A stretch of DNA of 64,000 nucleotides from Sandaracinaceae bacterium (GTDB lineage: Bacteria; Myxococcota_A; Polyangia; Polyangiales; Houyiibacteriaceae). Below are positions 54,579-64,000 of the stretch, in pieces; positions within the stretch are counted from its first letter, which is position 1; the number at the start of each line of letters is the position of its first letter. Below the pieces are notes generated by a model. The model saw only the letters and a list, made by a program, of their open reading frames with translations. It was not told the DNA's origin and did not search any database. Made by a program: the position numbers and the translations under genes. The DNA is taken from NCBI GenBank assembly GCA_020633055.1, contig JACKEJ010000005.1:248001-312000 (forward strand), written 5' to 3'.

Positions 54579-56557
54579 ACCGCATCCACGCGGCCATCGC
54601 CGTCCTCAACCAGACCCCGTTCGCTTGGGACGAGAACCGCGCCAACATCGAGGCGGCCATCGCCGAGGCGCGCCGCCGTGGGGTCACGCTGCTGTGTCTG
54701 CCCGAGCTGTGCATCACGGGCTACGGCTGCGAGGACATGTTCCTGGCGTCGTTTCTCCAGGAGCAGGCCTTCCACACCCTCGAGCGCCTGCTGCCGCTGA
54801 CGCGTGGGATGATCGTCAGCTTCGGCATGCCCGTGCTGCACCGGGGCTGCGTCTACAACACCGCCGCGCTCGTCGTCGACGGGGAGATCGCGGGGTTCGT
54901 GGCCAAGCAGTTCCTCGCGGGGGACGGCATCCACTACGAGCCGCGCTGGTTCAAGCCGTGGCCCACTGGGCGCCGCGCCACGCTGGAGCACGGCGAGCGC
55001 CGCTACCCCATCGGCGACCTCACGTTCGACGTGGGTGGCGTGCTGCTGGGCTTCGAGATCTGCGAGGACGCGTGGGTCGCGCGCCGCCCGGGCGCCAGCC
55101 TGTCGCTGCAGGGCGTGGACGTCATCCTCAACCCCAGCGCCAGCCACTTCGCGTTCGGCAAGCAGCGCATCCGGCGGCGCTTGGTGCTGGAGGGCTCGCG
55201 CGCGTTCGGCGTGAGCTACCTCTACGCCAACCTGCTGGGCAACGAAGCGGGGCGCGCCGTGTACGACGGCGGCGGGATGATCGCGGCCGCCGGCAGCCTG
55301 CTGGCCGAGACGGTGCCTTTCTCGTTCGCGGGGTCTGGCGTGTACGACGCGGTGCTGGACATCGACCACACGCGCCTGATCCGCGCGCAGTCGGCCAGCT
55401 TCCGGCCCGAGGTGGAGGGGGACGAGCGCTGCGTGCGTGTGCCCTTCGACCACGACCCGGTGCCCGCGCGGCGCCACGAGGTGCAGCCCCCCCCGTGGGT
55501 GGAGGGCCCTCACCGCAAGGAAGAGGAGTTCACCCGCGCCATCGCGCTCGCGCTCTTCGACTACATGCGCAAGTCGCACGCCCAGGGCTTCGTCGTGTCG
55601 CTGAGCGGCGGCGCGGACTCGGCCGCGTGCGTGCTGCTGGTGTACACGGCGCTCCGGCTCGCGGCCGCCGAGCTGGGCTGGGAGGGCCTGTCCAAGCGGC
55701 TCGCGCACCTGCGCAGCATCGGCCGAGCCAGCAGCGTGGACGAGCTGATGCCGCACCTGCTGACCACCGCCTACCAGGCCACCCAGAACAGCGGCGACGT
55801 GACGCGCAACGCCGCGCGCGCCATCGCCGAAGCCGTGCACGCGGACCACTTCGAGCTGGACGTCGACGCCCTCGTGAAGAGCTACGTCGCGCTCATCGAG
55901 GGCGCCGTCGGGCGCCCGCTCACGTGGGAGCAGGACGACGTCACGCTGCAGAACATCCAGGCACGCACGCGCAGCCCCAGCATCTGGATGCTCGCGAACC
56001 TGCGCTCGCAGCTGCTGCTCTCCACCAGCAACCGCTCCGAGGCGGCCGTGGGCTACGCCACGATGGACGGCGACACGAGCGGCGGCGTCTCCCCCATCGC
56101 GGGCATCGACAAGGCCTTCCTGCGGCAGTGGCTGCGCTTCATGGAGAGCACCGGGCCGCACGGCCTCGCCCCCACCCCGGCGCTCGCGCACATCAACCGA
56201 CAGCAGCCCACCGCCGAGCTGCGGCCCCGGGCGGCCGAGCAGACGGACGAAGGCGACCTGATGCCCTACCCGTTGCTGGACGCCATCGAGATGGTGGCCA
56301 TCCGCGACAAGAAGGGCCCGAGCGACGCGTTCGACCTGATGCGCGCCGAGTTCCCCCAGTACGCCCCCGAGCAGCTGCGCACCTGGGTGGTGCGCTTCTT
56401 CCGCTTGTGGTGCCGCAACCAGTGGAAGCGCGAGCGCTACGCGCCCTCGTTCCACGTGGACGACAAGAACCTGGACCCCAAGACCTGGTGCCGCTTCCCG
56501 ATCCTGTCGGGCGGCTACGAGCTCGAGCTGCGCGAGCTGCTCGACCGCACGCTCTGA
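54575..56557 (+). CDS. nadE: Glutamine-dependent NAD(+) synthetase
   Basis: Amidates nicotinate adenine dinucleotide to NAD using glutamine. The 660-residue protein is the fused type: an N-terminal nitrilase-type glutaminase with triad Glu44 (CLPELCITGYG), Lys111 (AKQFLAGDG) and Cys163 (FEICEDAW), then the NAD synthetase domain with the PP-loop SGGADS (344-349) and the NRSEAAVGYATMDGDTSGGV segment. The last 100 residues (KWKRERYAPSFH region) are typical of this large form. ATG 54575 overlaps prs by ATGA. It lacks an obvious ribosome binding site of its own beyond GAGG. Confidence 0.95.
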
Positions 56558-56617
56558 CACCGGGGGGGCACAGCCCGCTGCGCGGCGCCGCGCGCGAGCA
56601 CGACAAGGAAAGACACG

Positions 56618-57229
56618 ATGCACGCCGATGACCACGCCCTCGTCCTGGTGGACCTGCAGCCGGACTTCCTCCCCGGAGGCGCGCTGGCCGTCGCCGAGGG
56701 TGACTTGGTGGTGCCCTATGCGGTCGCGCGCATGCAGGAATTCGGCTGCATCGTCGCGACGCAGGACTGGCACCCGCCCGACCACGGCTCGTTCGCCAGC
56801 CAGCACCCGGGCAAAGAGCCCGGTGAGCTGATCGAGCTGCACGGGCTCACCCAAGTGCTGTGGCCCGACCACTGCGTGCAGGGCACCGCTGGCGCCGAGC
56901 TGTGCGCCGAGCTCGACCGTGAGCGCATCACCGCCGTGTTCCGTAAGGGCAGCGACCCGACCGTCGACAGCTACAGCGGCTTCTTCGACAACGGCCGGCG
57001 GCACGCGACCGGCCTCGGGGACTGGCTGCGGGAGCGCGGGGTGCGCGCGCTGAGCGTGCTGGGGCTGGCCACGGACTACTGCGTGAAGTTCACCGCCCTG
57101 GACGCGCGCGAGCTCGGGTTCGAGGTGACGCTGCTGAGCGCCGGGTGCCGTGGCGTGGAGCTGAAGCCCGGCGATGTGGCCCGGGCGCTCGACGAGCTGC
57201 GCGCGGCCGGGGTGCAGATCGCGGAGTGA
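56618..57229 (+). CDS. pncA: Nicotinamidase
   Basis: Hydrolyses nicotinamide to nicotinate, feeding pncB. The 203-residue isochorismatase-fold protein has the catalytic triad Asp12 (LVDLQPDF), Lys110 (FRKGSDP) and Cys155 (TDYCVKFT). The metal ligands are Asp50, His52 and probably His56 and His85 (QDWHPPDHGSF, PDHCVQG). ATG 56618 has an AAGGAAAG ribosome binding site, 60 bp after nadE. With pncB, prs and nadE it covers nicotinamide-to-NAD except the NaMN adenylylation step. Confidence 0.95.
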   Translation: MHADDHALVLVDLQPDFLPGGALAVAEGDLVVPYAVARMQEFGCIVATQDWHPPDHGSFASQHPGKEPGELIELHGLTQVLWPDHCVQGTAGAELCAELDRERITAVFRKGSDPTVDSYSGFFDNGRRHATGLGDWLRERGVRALSVLGLATDYCVKFTALDARELGFEVTLLSAGCRGVELKPGDVARALDELRAAGVQIAE

Positions 57230-57375
57230 ACGGGGAACGGTGGACCGCGGTCCGCCTGGCAGCCCCGCATGGAGGGCGCCTCGGGTCCCTGCAGGCCCAT
57301 TCGATGATACAGTTCACCTCTGGTTGTTTCTGCTATCGGTGAGTCGTGCACTTCTGATACACCAGCGCCACGGTG

Positions 57376-58340
57376 ATGGAACGCACGACGAAGGTCTGGT
57401 CGACGTGGCTGGGGCTCGCGCTCTTGGCGGGTGCCTCTTGCGGCTGTGGGGACTCGGGAGCCACCCCGCCACGGCCTGACATGGGGCCACCGCCCCGCGA
57501 CGGCATCTGTAGCCCACAAGAAGGCGCCGTGAACCTCGCGGGCCAGTGGGCGGCGCAGGCGGACCTGCAGGTGGAGCTCACGGGCCTCCCCCGGGCGCTG
57601 GTCGCGCTGTGCCCAGACCCTCAGGTGCGTCCGTCTCGCCTGACCATGCGCGCCGTGGTCTCGGACGATGGGAACGGTGACGGCGTGTGGTCGCGCTCCG
57701 GGTGTGCCGCCTCGATCACCCACCATCACCGGGAGCGCGTTCCGATGCCCGGAGGATCCACGGCGACGCCGACATCGGATCTGATCAGCGGGCGTTCGGC
57801 GCCCTGCTGCCGACGCTGGACGTGGGCTTCAACAGGGCTGCCGATCGAGCGCCGGCGGCACCGCGTTCCGGACCCACCTCTGTGGTGACGTGGGCGCGAA
57901 CCTGGGCGACACCGGCCCCTCCCGCTGGGACCTCGGCCTGCCAGGCTGCATGACCGCCGGGACCACGGAAGAGTCCGTGCCCGGCTACGAGTCGCCGTTC
58001 GGCGAGGACGGCGACGAAACTCGGTGTCACGCCCTGGCCAACAGCGGCGAGGGAGGCCTCGTGGAGGTGAGGCGTACAGTCGCCGTGCGAATCGCTCCGT
58101 CGTTCGACGGCATCATCAGAACCCCAACTGTGGACGGCCAGGTGTCGCTCAACCTCGACTTCTCCATCGTGGACAGCGACGTGCGCGTGGTCGGCCTCGG
58201 GCTCTCGACAGGCGCGGTGACGCCAGAACATCCCGCCGCTCAACTTCCTCCCCACCAGCCGCTTGCTGCTGCGCGCCGACCAGCAGGGGCTCGACTTCGA
58301 CGACGGCGACGACAGGACGGTACGTGCGCAGAGATCCTGA
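57376..58340 (+). pseudogene. Frameshifted lipoprotein gene ahead of the FadL porins
   Basis: ATG 57376 opens a lipoprotein (signal LLAGASCGCGDSG) readable to about 57690. The same protein then seems to continue in other frames: a segment ending DQRAFGALLPTLDVGFNRAADR in one frame, GGTAFRTHLCGDVGANLGD... from about 57850 in a second, and NIPPLNFLPTSRLLLRADQQG... to TGA 58340 after another shift near 58215. At least three to four indels break a gene that would otherwise be about 320 residues. It sits directly upstream of the two FadL genes in the same direction. Either a decayed gene or clustered sequencing errors; neighbours are intact. Confidence 0.65.
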
Positions 58341-58361
58341 ACAACGAGGGCAGTTCCAGCG

Positions 58362-59648
58362 ATGAGGCGAACTCCACGGAACAAGGTCGCGGCGGCCGCG
58401 CTGCTCGCCGCGCTGGTCTGCGCGCTCGGCGCTCCCCGGGCCCGCGCCAACGCTGGCGACGTCGCGGGCTTCGGTTCGGAGGCCATCGCGCGCGGCGGCG
58501 CCATGACGGCGGTCGCGGACGGCGCAGAGGCCCTCCACTACAACCCCGCCGGGTTGATCGCGGCCGAGCGCGCCGAGCTGAGCGTGGGCTACATGCGCTT
58601 CCTGTCCACGCTCAGCTGGACGGGGGTCGCGGGTGGCACGCCCGAGACGCACGACGAAGACATCCTGAGCCCTGACAACATCACCGTCGGGCTGGTCGTG
58701 CCGCTCGGGCGTGTGTCCATCGGCGCATACATCAGCACGCTGCCCACGGACCTCTTGCGCCTGCGCATCGAGACCACGGCGGACCCCACCTTCGGGTACT
58801 ACGCCAACCGCACGCAGCGGATCGTCTTCCTGCTGGGCGGTGCGGTGGACCTCGGCCATGGCTTCTCGTTCGGCGGTGGTGTCAGCGTGTTCGGCGGCGT
58901 CGATGGTCTCGTGCTCGCGTCCGAGGGCCCCACCCGTGACGTCGAGCCGGGCATCTTCATCAGCGCCGACACCGCCCTGTCGGGGATGCTTGGCCTGCGC
59001 TACGAACTCAACGAGCACGTCCGCTTCGGCCTGACCTACCGGCACCGCTTCCGGGTCCCCGTGAAGATCCAAGCAGACAGCACGGTGGGAAACGTGCCGC
59101 TGAACATCACCTTCCGACTGGACGGCATTCAGACGCCCTACGAGCTGGCTGCGGGTGCCGCGGTGGACGTGGGCATCGCGCAGCTGTCGCTGGACGCGAC
59201 GTGGCAGCGCTGGCGCAACCTGCGGGCGCCCTGGATCAACGTGAACACCATCGTGACGGGGCTCCCGATCGAGAACCCGCCCATCGAGCGCGCGTACCGT
59301 GACGCGTTCGACCTGCGGTTGGGCGCGCAGATCCAGCAGAACCTGTCCGAGCAGTGGACGGTCTTCTACCGGGCGGGGGCTCGCTTCGAGACCTCGATGG
59401 GCACGTCGCAGCCTGGGCTCACCACCATGATGGACGGCAACAAGCTGGGCATCGCAGGGGGCCTCGGGGTGCGCTTCGGCAACTTCTACGGCCTGCCGGT
59501 CACCGCGGACGTGCACTTCTCGATGGACCACATGTTCTCACGCACGTACGTGAAAGCGCCGGACTCGGGCTCGCGCTTCGAGCGCGTGACCGGCGGCGGT
59601 CAGGTCATGACCATGGGCTTCACTCTCACGCTGGGGCTGACGCAATGA
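58362..59648 (+). CDS. OmpP1/FadL-family outer membrane porin (first copy)
   Basis: A 428-residue beta-barrel of the FadL long-chain hydrocarbon transporter family. After the signal peptide (cleaved near ARANAG), the N-terminal plug has the family's NAGDVAGFGSEAIARGGAMTAVADGAEALHYNPAGL, with the typical AxxAxGxxA...NPAG motif. Alternating amphipathic strands end GFTLTLGLTQ. FadL proteins move fatty acids or aromatic hydrocarbons across the outer membrane. ATG 58362. Its stop overlaps the next gene's ATG (ATGA). Confidence 0.88.
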   Translation: MRRTPRNKVAAAALLAALVCALGAPRARANAGDVAGFGSEAIARGGAMTAVADGAEALHYNPAGLIAAERAELSVGYMRFLSTLSWTGVAGGTPETHDEDILSPDNITVGLVVPLGRVSIGAYISTLPTDLLRLRIETTADPTFGYYANRTQRIVFLLGGAVDLGHGFSFGGGVSVFGGVDGLVLASEGPTRDVEPGIFISADTALSGMLGLRYELNEHVRFGLTYRHRFRVPVKIQADSTVGNVPLNITFRLDGIQTPYELAAGAAVDVGIAQLSLDATWQRWRNLRAPWINVNTIVTGLPIENPPIERAYRDAFDLRLGAQIQQNLSEQWTVFYRAGARFETSMGTSQPGLTTMMDGNKLGIAGGLGVRFGNFYGLPVTADVHFSMDHMFSRTYVKAPDSGSRFERVTGGGQVMTMGFTLTLGLTQ

Positions 59649-60943
59649 TCCAGACGCGCACCATCGTCGCCGCGCTGGCGTGGCTGCTCCCACTGACGAC
59701 CGCGCTGACCGTCGCGCGCGCCACACCGACCGAGCAGATCGGCTTCGGCACGCGCGGCCCAGGCATGGGCAACGCGATGGTGGCTGGCCCAGACGCTCTC
59801 GGCGCGCCCATCTACAACCCCGCGGCAGGCGTCCATGGCACGGGCAGCTACGAGTTCAGCCTGGGCTACTCGTACGCCGAGCTCTCCATCGACGTGAACG
59901 GCCGCGACCCGAACACGCTCCCCGTCCGTGGCTTCTCGCTTGCGGGCGCCGTGCCGTTCGACATCGGCCGCGCACACATGGCGTTCAACCTGGCGGCCTA
60001 CGTGCCCGACCAGTTCCTGCTGCGCGCGCACACCGTGCCCGGGACCGAGCAGCGCCTGGTGATGTGGGACAACGGCCCGCACCGCCTGGTCATCAACGCG
60101 ACGCTGGCGGTGCGCCTCGCCAGCTGGCTGTCGGTGGGCTTCGGCGCATCCATCTTGGGCGCCGTGCGGGGCAACCAAGTCGACTTCCAGCTGGACGCGG
60201 ACCCTGCCGGGACGCGCGCCGAGAGCACGCTCTCGATCGACTACCCCATCCTGGCCGCGCCCGTCGTCGGGGTGATGGTCACGCCCATCCCCGAGCTGCG
60301 CCTGGGGGCGCGCTTCACGGACGAGCTCGCGCTCACCGTGCAGCTGAACGTGCTCGCCACGGTGCGCGTCCCGGGCACGCCCGTGGACGGCGACTTCAAC
60401 TTCCGGTTCCGCGGCCCGAGCGGCTTCACGCCCCGCGAGCTCGTCATCGGCGGCAGCGGCGACATCGGTCGCTTCACGCTGAGCGCGGAGCTGGCGTGGC
60501 AGCAGTGGTCACGCGTCGATCAGCTGACCGCGCTGGTGCTCGTCGACGTGAACCTGGGCGCGCCAGTGCCAACGACCTCGTTCATGGAGCCCGACCCCGG
60601 GCTCCGGAACACCTGGACGCCGCGCTTGGGTGTCGAGTACCGGCACCCCCTGGCCGAGGGGCGTGAGCTCCAGCTGCGCGCGGGCTACTGGTTCTCGCAG
60701 ACGCCCGTTCCGCTGCAGACGGGCGTGACCAACTATGCGGACGCGAACCGACACGCGGGCACGGTGGGCGGGACCTACTCGTTCGACGTGTCCGGCACGC
60801 GCGTCGGCCTCGAAGGCGCGTTCCAGCTCCAGTACATGGAGCGGCGCGTGAGCCCCAAGGACGATCCCACCTCGTCGGGCGGAGACCTTTCGGTGGGGGG
60901 ACCGATCTACGTGTTGTCGCTGGGCGCGAGGGTGTCGCTATGA
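59645..60943 (+). CDS. OmpP1/FadL-family outer membrane porin (second copy)
   Basis: A 432-residue FadL-type barrel, diverged from its neighbour. It has a signal peptide ending near ARATP, a plug region EQIGFGTRGPGMGNAMVAGPDALGAPIYNPAAG with the family's NPA motif, and a C-terminal strand GGPIYVLSLGARVSL. ATG 59645 overlaps the first porin's stop and its own stop overlaps the Cys-rich lipoprotein gene (ATGA), so three genes are co-translated. A tandem pair could form two substrate-selective channels or differently regulated copies. Confidence 0.86.
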   Translation: MIQTRTIVAALAWLLPLTTALTVARATPTEQIGFGTRGPGMGNAMVAGPDALGAPIYNPAAGVHGTGSYEFSLGYSYAELSIDVNGRDPNTLPVRGFSLAGAVPFDIGRAHMAFNLAAYVPDQFLLRAHTVPGTEQRLVMWDNGPHRLVINATLAVRLASWLSVGFGASILGAVRGNQVDFQLDADPAGTRAESTLSIDYPILAAPVVGVMVTPIPELRLGARFTDELALTVQLNVLATVRVPGTPVDGDFNFRFRGPSGFTPRELVIGGSGDIGRFTLSAELAWQQWSRVDQLTALVLVDVNLGAPVPTTSFMEPDPGLRNTWTPRLGVEYRHPLAEGRELQLRAGYWFSQTPVPLQTGVTNYADANRHAGTVGGTYSFDVSGTRVGLEGAFQLQYMERRVSPKDDPTSSGGDLSVGGPIYVLSLGARVSL

Positions 60944-62382
60944 ACACGCATGGAAAGAGCCAGAGCGGGCGGAGCGCCCTCCTGCGAGCCGGGGTGGCGG
61001 GTGCTCTGATGGTCGCGGCGGCGTGCGGCCTGGCGCCGCAGCCGGAGAGCGACGGCGTCCGGGTGCGAGACGGAGTTGCGCCCTACGCCGATCAGGGGAG
61101 CCTGCAGTTCTGCATTGGCACTCAGCGGCTGCTGCCGAGCGTCTCGCGCGAGGGGACGTGCCGCGCGGACGAGCAGGTCCCGTCGGCGTGCGAGACCCAC
61201 GAAGACTGCCTCACGCCGGAGTCGTGCGTCTGCGGCCAGTGCATGGTGCAGTTCTGCGAAGCCACCTCGGACTGCCGCGACGGCCTGGTGTGTGCCGGGC
61301 GGCCCAAGCGCTGCCAACCGCGCTGCGACAGCGATGAGCAGTGTGGCCCGTACGGGGTGTGCAACGGCGGCGCGTGTGAAACGGCGTGCTGGGACCAGAG
61401 CGACTGCCCCACCGGTGAGCTGTGCCTGGTGGGACGCTGCGCCGCGGTGGGCTGTGGGCCCGATGGCCCGAACTGCTTCGACGGCGAGACGTGCCTGGTG
61501 CAAGCCGCGGTCGGCGCGGTGACCGGCGTCTCGGCGATCACCGCGGACGATGTCAGCGACACGGAGGCGAGCACGCGCGTCGTGGCGTTCGCCGAGCTGC
61601 AGACGCCCTCGGCGATGTCGTCCATCGTGCGCTTCGAGAGCGCGGACGGACGACGCTTCGTCGCGACGCCTGGGCAGGGCATCCTCCCCCCTGGCGGGGC
61701 GACGCGGCTCTCGAACCCGGCCGTGCTGCGAACGCCCGACGGCCTCTACCTGTTCGTCGAGGTGGACGGCGGGTCGTCCATCGCGCGGGCGCTGGACCCG
61801 AGCGGGGCAGGCACGTCGGTCAGCACGTTCGAGACCGTCGCGACCCCCGCCGGCTGGGCCAGCGAGCTGCACGCACCGAGCGCGGCGTACGTGAACGAAC
61901 GCGTGGTGTTCGCCGTCGCCGGTGCGGCGAGCGAGGGTGTGGGCGTGGGCTACCTGGACGGCGCGACGTTCACCCTGGGGGCCACCGCGACGCTGACCCC
62001 CGCGTCGTTCGAGGACCCCGAGCGCTTCGTCGGGGTCACGACGCTGGGCGGTCCGGATCTGCGCGTCGAGCGCTCCTCGGCGGGACGCAACATCCTGCGC
62101 CTGTACGCCGACGCCTACGGCACGGCCCTGCCCGTGGGCATCGAGGGCGGCTCGCTGGACGTGCCCACGTCGAGCGTCGTGTTCGCGGCGGCCGTCGTGC
62201 CGGACGAGGGCGACGCGCTGCCGTTCGTCATCGCCGCCGACAACCCGACCTTCGGCCGCGTGCAGAACTTCGCGCCCCTCGAGGAGTACGACCCCAGCGT
62301 CGTGCGGATGGGGAACACGTACCTGATCTACTTCGCGGACGACGTGGGGCCGCGGGTGGCGCAGAACCCCGTGCGCGACTGA
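60940..62382 (+). CDS. Cys-rich lipoprotein with C-terminal beta-rich domain
   Basis: A 480-residue lipoprotein with signal ending in AAACGLAP (lipobox Cys). Residues about 60-190 hold roughly 20 Cys arranged as repeated CxxDxxC / C....C.C.. units (ETHEDCLTPESCVCGQC, CDSDEQCGPYGVCNGGAC, DQSDCPTGELCLVGRC), a pattern common in secreted myxobacterial proteins. The C-terminal half (about 200-480) is a beta-rich region with Asp/Gly/Thr repeats reminiscent of five-bladed propellers; the family is not recognised. It is co-translated with the FadL pair and may act as a surface partner or substrate-capture protein. Confidence 0.74.
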   Translation: MNTHGKSQSGRSALLRAGVAGALMVAAACGLAPQPESDGVRVRDGVAPYADQGSLQFCIGTQRLLPSVSREGTCRADEQVPSACETHEDCLTPESCVCGQCMVQFCEATSDCRDGLVCAGRPKRCQPRCDSDEQCGPYGVCNGGACETACWDQSDCPTGELCLVGRCAAVGCGPDGPNCFDGETCLVQAAVGAVTGVSAITADDVSDTEASTRVVAFAELQTPSAMSSIVRFESADGRRFVATPGQGILPPGGATRLSNPAVLRTPDGLYLFVEVDGGSSIARALDPSGAGTSVSTFETVATPAGWASELHAPSAAYVNERVVFAVAGAASEGVGVGYLDGATFTLGATATLTPASFEDPERFVGVTTLGGPDLRVERSSAGRNILRLYADAYGTALPVGIEGGSLDVPTSSVVFAAAVVPDEGDALPFVIAADNPTFGRVQNFAPLEEYDPSVVRMGNTYLIYFADDVGPRVAQNPVRD

Positions 62383-62439
62383 AGGCCTCGGACGCGAGCT
62401 CGGTAGCGCGTTGCAGGCCAGCTGCGAACGCGGTCGGCC

Positions 62440-63999
62440 CTACTCGTCCAGGTCGAGCCGCAGCGAGCCGCCGCCGAGGCTGAAGCTGCTGGGGTCCCCC
62501 ATCAGGATGGTGGGATCGCCGGGCTGGCCGTGCTGGATGGGGCTCTCGCGCTCGTCGTCCGAGAGCAGCGAGGGACCGCTGCCAGCCGCTCCTCCGAGAC
62601 CAGGCGCGCCACCGAGACCCGGGACCCCGGGCACGCCGTCGAGGCTCAGGCCGGAGCCCAGCTCGAACTCGTCGTCTTCCCAGTCCTCGTCAAGCGCGTC
62701 GTCCTCGAGCTCGTCCAGCTCGTCGTCCTCGATAGGCTCCTCGAGCGCCGTGGGCCCGAGCATCTGCAAGATGAGCGCGCTCACCCGCTCGCGCATGGAC
62801 TCCGGCGTGAGCTCCACCGCACGACGAGCTGCACGTCGCATGGCGTCGAAGTCGCCAGCCTGGCGAAACACCTGCGCCACCTGGATGTGCGCCTGGGGGT
62901 CGAGCCCCGCCTGGGTGAGCGCCTGACGCGCGTAGCGCACGGCCTCCCCCGGGTTGCCCGTCTCCAGCTCCAACATCGCGAACCACACGGCGAGCTTCTG
63001 CAAACCCGGCTCGAGCCGGCGCGCCTCCTCGAGCTCGTCTCGCGCGCGCCCGTCTTCTCCGCCTTGGAGATAGATGAGGCCGTTGAAGGCGTGCGCCAGC
63101 GCGTAGTCGGGGAACTCCTCGAGCGCTGCCGCCACCTCGCGGCTCGCGCCATCGAAGTCGTTGGTGGCGATGAGCACACCGGCCCGCGAGAGGCGCCGCG
63201 GTGCGTCCGCCCGGATCTCGGCGGCGGAGCTGAGCTCGCGGATGGCCTCCTCGTGCGAGCCGCTGCTCAGCAACACGGCAGCGCGGACGCCGCGCGCATA
63301 CGGGGCGCGACCATCCAGACGCAGTGCGTGCTCGGCGCGCTGCATGGCGCGTGGGCCGTCATGCTGATGCACGTTCCTGTAGAGCGCGTCGAGGCTCATC
63401 ATGGCCGCGACGGCCTGCGTGTCGTCGAGGACCCGCACCGCCCCTTCGGCAGGCGCGCTCGTGCGGCCCCCGTAGGGGTCCAGGTACGTGGGGTCGCCGA
63501 CTCCGGGCTCGCCTTCGTAGACGGCCACCACGAAGTAGCCGATCTGCCCTGAGGGGTCGGGGGGCCGACGGTCGCCTTCGAACCTCCACGCCTCGGCGAG
63601 CATCGCCGGAACGCCGGCCGAGCGCAGCGCCGCCACGGCCGCCCCCGCCACCTCGAGCGGATAGAGGTGCTGGTCCGCCTCGTCGAGGTCGTCCGCCACG
63701 GCGGACGGAAGCTTGGGCGCCGTCTCGCGCGGGACGTCCATTGGCCACGCGACGAACGCCCCCGCGGCAGCGCGCTCACGCAGCAGCGCGACCACGCCAC
63801 GGGCCTTCTCGAGGGCCCCCGACTTGCCCTCCGTCCCCTGCTCCCCGAGGTGGGTGATGGCGTCGTTCGCGCTGAAGAACCCCACGTAGGGCTCGGGCGT
63901 GACGTCACGCGCCGCGAGGTGCCCCTGCAGCTCCGTGCGCGACAGCGGATGCATGGGGACGTCGCCCGCCACGGCGGGGGTCCCCGCGCTGCGGTTCAT
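62440..63999 (-). CDS. TPR-repeat protein with acidic/glycine-rich C-terminal tail, reaches window edge
   Basis: A 519-residue soluble protein; ATG 63999 lies at the window edge, so the true start may be further upstream. A first part (about residues 15-215) is of unknown fold with a transglutaminase-like phrase HLYPLEVAGAAVAALRSAGVPAMLAEAWRF and VGDPTYLDPYGGRT. Residues about 215-410 form TPR helices (YARGVRAAVLLSSGSHEEAIRELSSAAE, AHAFNGLIYLQGGEDGRARDELEEARRLEPG). The tail is highly acidic (EEPIEDDELDELEDDALDEDWEDDEFELG) then Gly/Pro/Leu-rich. It is convergent with the Cys-rich lipoprotein gene. Function unknown. Confidence 0.68.
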   Translation of the reverse strand: MNRSAGTPAVAGDVPMHPLSRTELQGHLAARDVTPEPYVGFFSANDAITHLGEQGTEGKSGALEKARGVVALLRERAAAGAFVAWPMDVPRETAPKLPSAVADDLDEADQHLYPLEVAGAAVAALRSAGVPAMLAEAWRFEGDRRPPDPSGQIGYFVVAVYEGEPGVGDPTYLDPYGGRTSAPAEGAVRVLDDTQAVAAMMSLDALYRNVHQHDGPRAMQRAEHALRLDGRAPYARGVRAAVLLSSGSHEEAIRELSSAAEIRADAPRRLSRAGVLIATNDFDGASREVAAALEEFPDYALAHAFNGLIYLQGGEDGRARDELEEARRLEPGLQKLAVWFAMLELETGNPGEAVRYARQALTQAGLDPQAHIQVAQVFRQAGDFDAMRRAARRAVELTPESMRERVSALILQMLGPTALEEPIEDDELDELEDDALDEDWEDDEFELGSGLSLDGVPGVPGLGGAPGLGGAAGSGPSLLSDDERESPIQHGQPGDPTILMGDPSSFSLGGGSLRLDLDE

Positions 64000-64000
64000 C

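Noticed and set aside
57242..57253. GGACCGCGGTCC palindrome after pncA
   Set aside because: A 12-nt GC-only palindrome without loop or T-run; could be chance at this GC content, so not listed as a terminator.

Overview
The window is GC-rich (roughly two thirds or more G+C by eye), densely packed and gene-complete. It looks like a chromosomal segment of a myxobacterium-type organism (Myxococcota, probably the Polyangiales/Sandaracinus side). The pointers are a beta-propeller protein with a MYXO-CTERM-like tail, a PATAN/DUF4388 regulator, Cys-rich lipoproteins, paired FadL-type porins, TPR-plus-beta-barrel surface proteins and GTG/ATGA-coupled operons. The taxonomic call is inference from gene content. 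There is no phage, IS element, CRISPR array or rRNA. One tRNA is present.

Layout. 1-5.4 kb: start of a site-2 protease gene (leaving the window), a secreted transglutaminase, a cytochrome c remnant, a MYXO-CTERM propeller and a nitroreductase. 5.5-10.3 kb (minus): a lipid-type cluster with a degenerate FATP-like adenylate-forming protein, a PlsC/OlsA-type acyltransferase, an M14 hydrolase overlapping it, and an OlsB-like N-acyltransferase. 10.3-16.9 kb (minus): a housekeeping operon tilS-ftsH-folP-cdaA-cdaR (lysidine tRNA modification, membrane proteolysis, folate, c-di-AMP synthesis and its regulator). 17.1-18.4 kb: marR plus a crotonase. 18.4-25.4 kb (minus): a multidomain secreted protein, recJ, and the yajC-secD-secF translocon operon with a clear terminator. 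25.6-27.3 kb: a pseudo-receiver/PATAN/TPR protein, followed by a 557-bp hairpin- and repeat-rich gap, then ilvE. 29.0-33.7 kb (minus): a zinc-ribbon coiled coil, a CAT-anticodon tRNA, rpoD and dnaG. 33.8-37.0 kb: a CPBP glutamic protease, a HAD phosphatase, nadC and birA. 37-41.7 kb: a CAP-domain protein, then an Fe-S neighbourhood (ygfZ, radical SAM, erpA) and an RpoH-type sigma factor behind an unusual palindromic leader. 41.8-45.4 kb (minus): envelope genes (integral membrane protein, DUF4398-like lipoprotein, OmpA lipoprotein, TPR/barrel). 45.6-48.5 kb: dsbD, a diacylglycerol-kinase-family gene and a lipoprotein. 49.5-57.2 kb: a translationally coupled NAD salvage operon whose first gene fuses a MatB-type acyl-CoA ligase to a GalT-type nucleotidylyltransferase, followed by pncB, a divergent prs, nadE and pncA. 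57.4-62.4 kb: a frameshifted lipoprotein gene, two FadL porins and a Cys-rich lipoprotein. The end holds a TPR protein that runs to the window edge.

The most unusual items are the ligase-GalT fusion at the head of the NAD operon, the lipid cluster with its inserted M14 hydrolase and loop-degenerate adenylation domain, the nested inverted repeats before ilvE, and the word-swapped palindromes upstream of the RpoH-type sigma factor. All function calls rest on motifs read by eye; no database search was possible.
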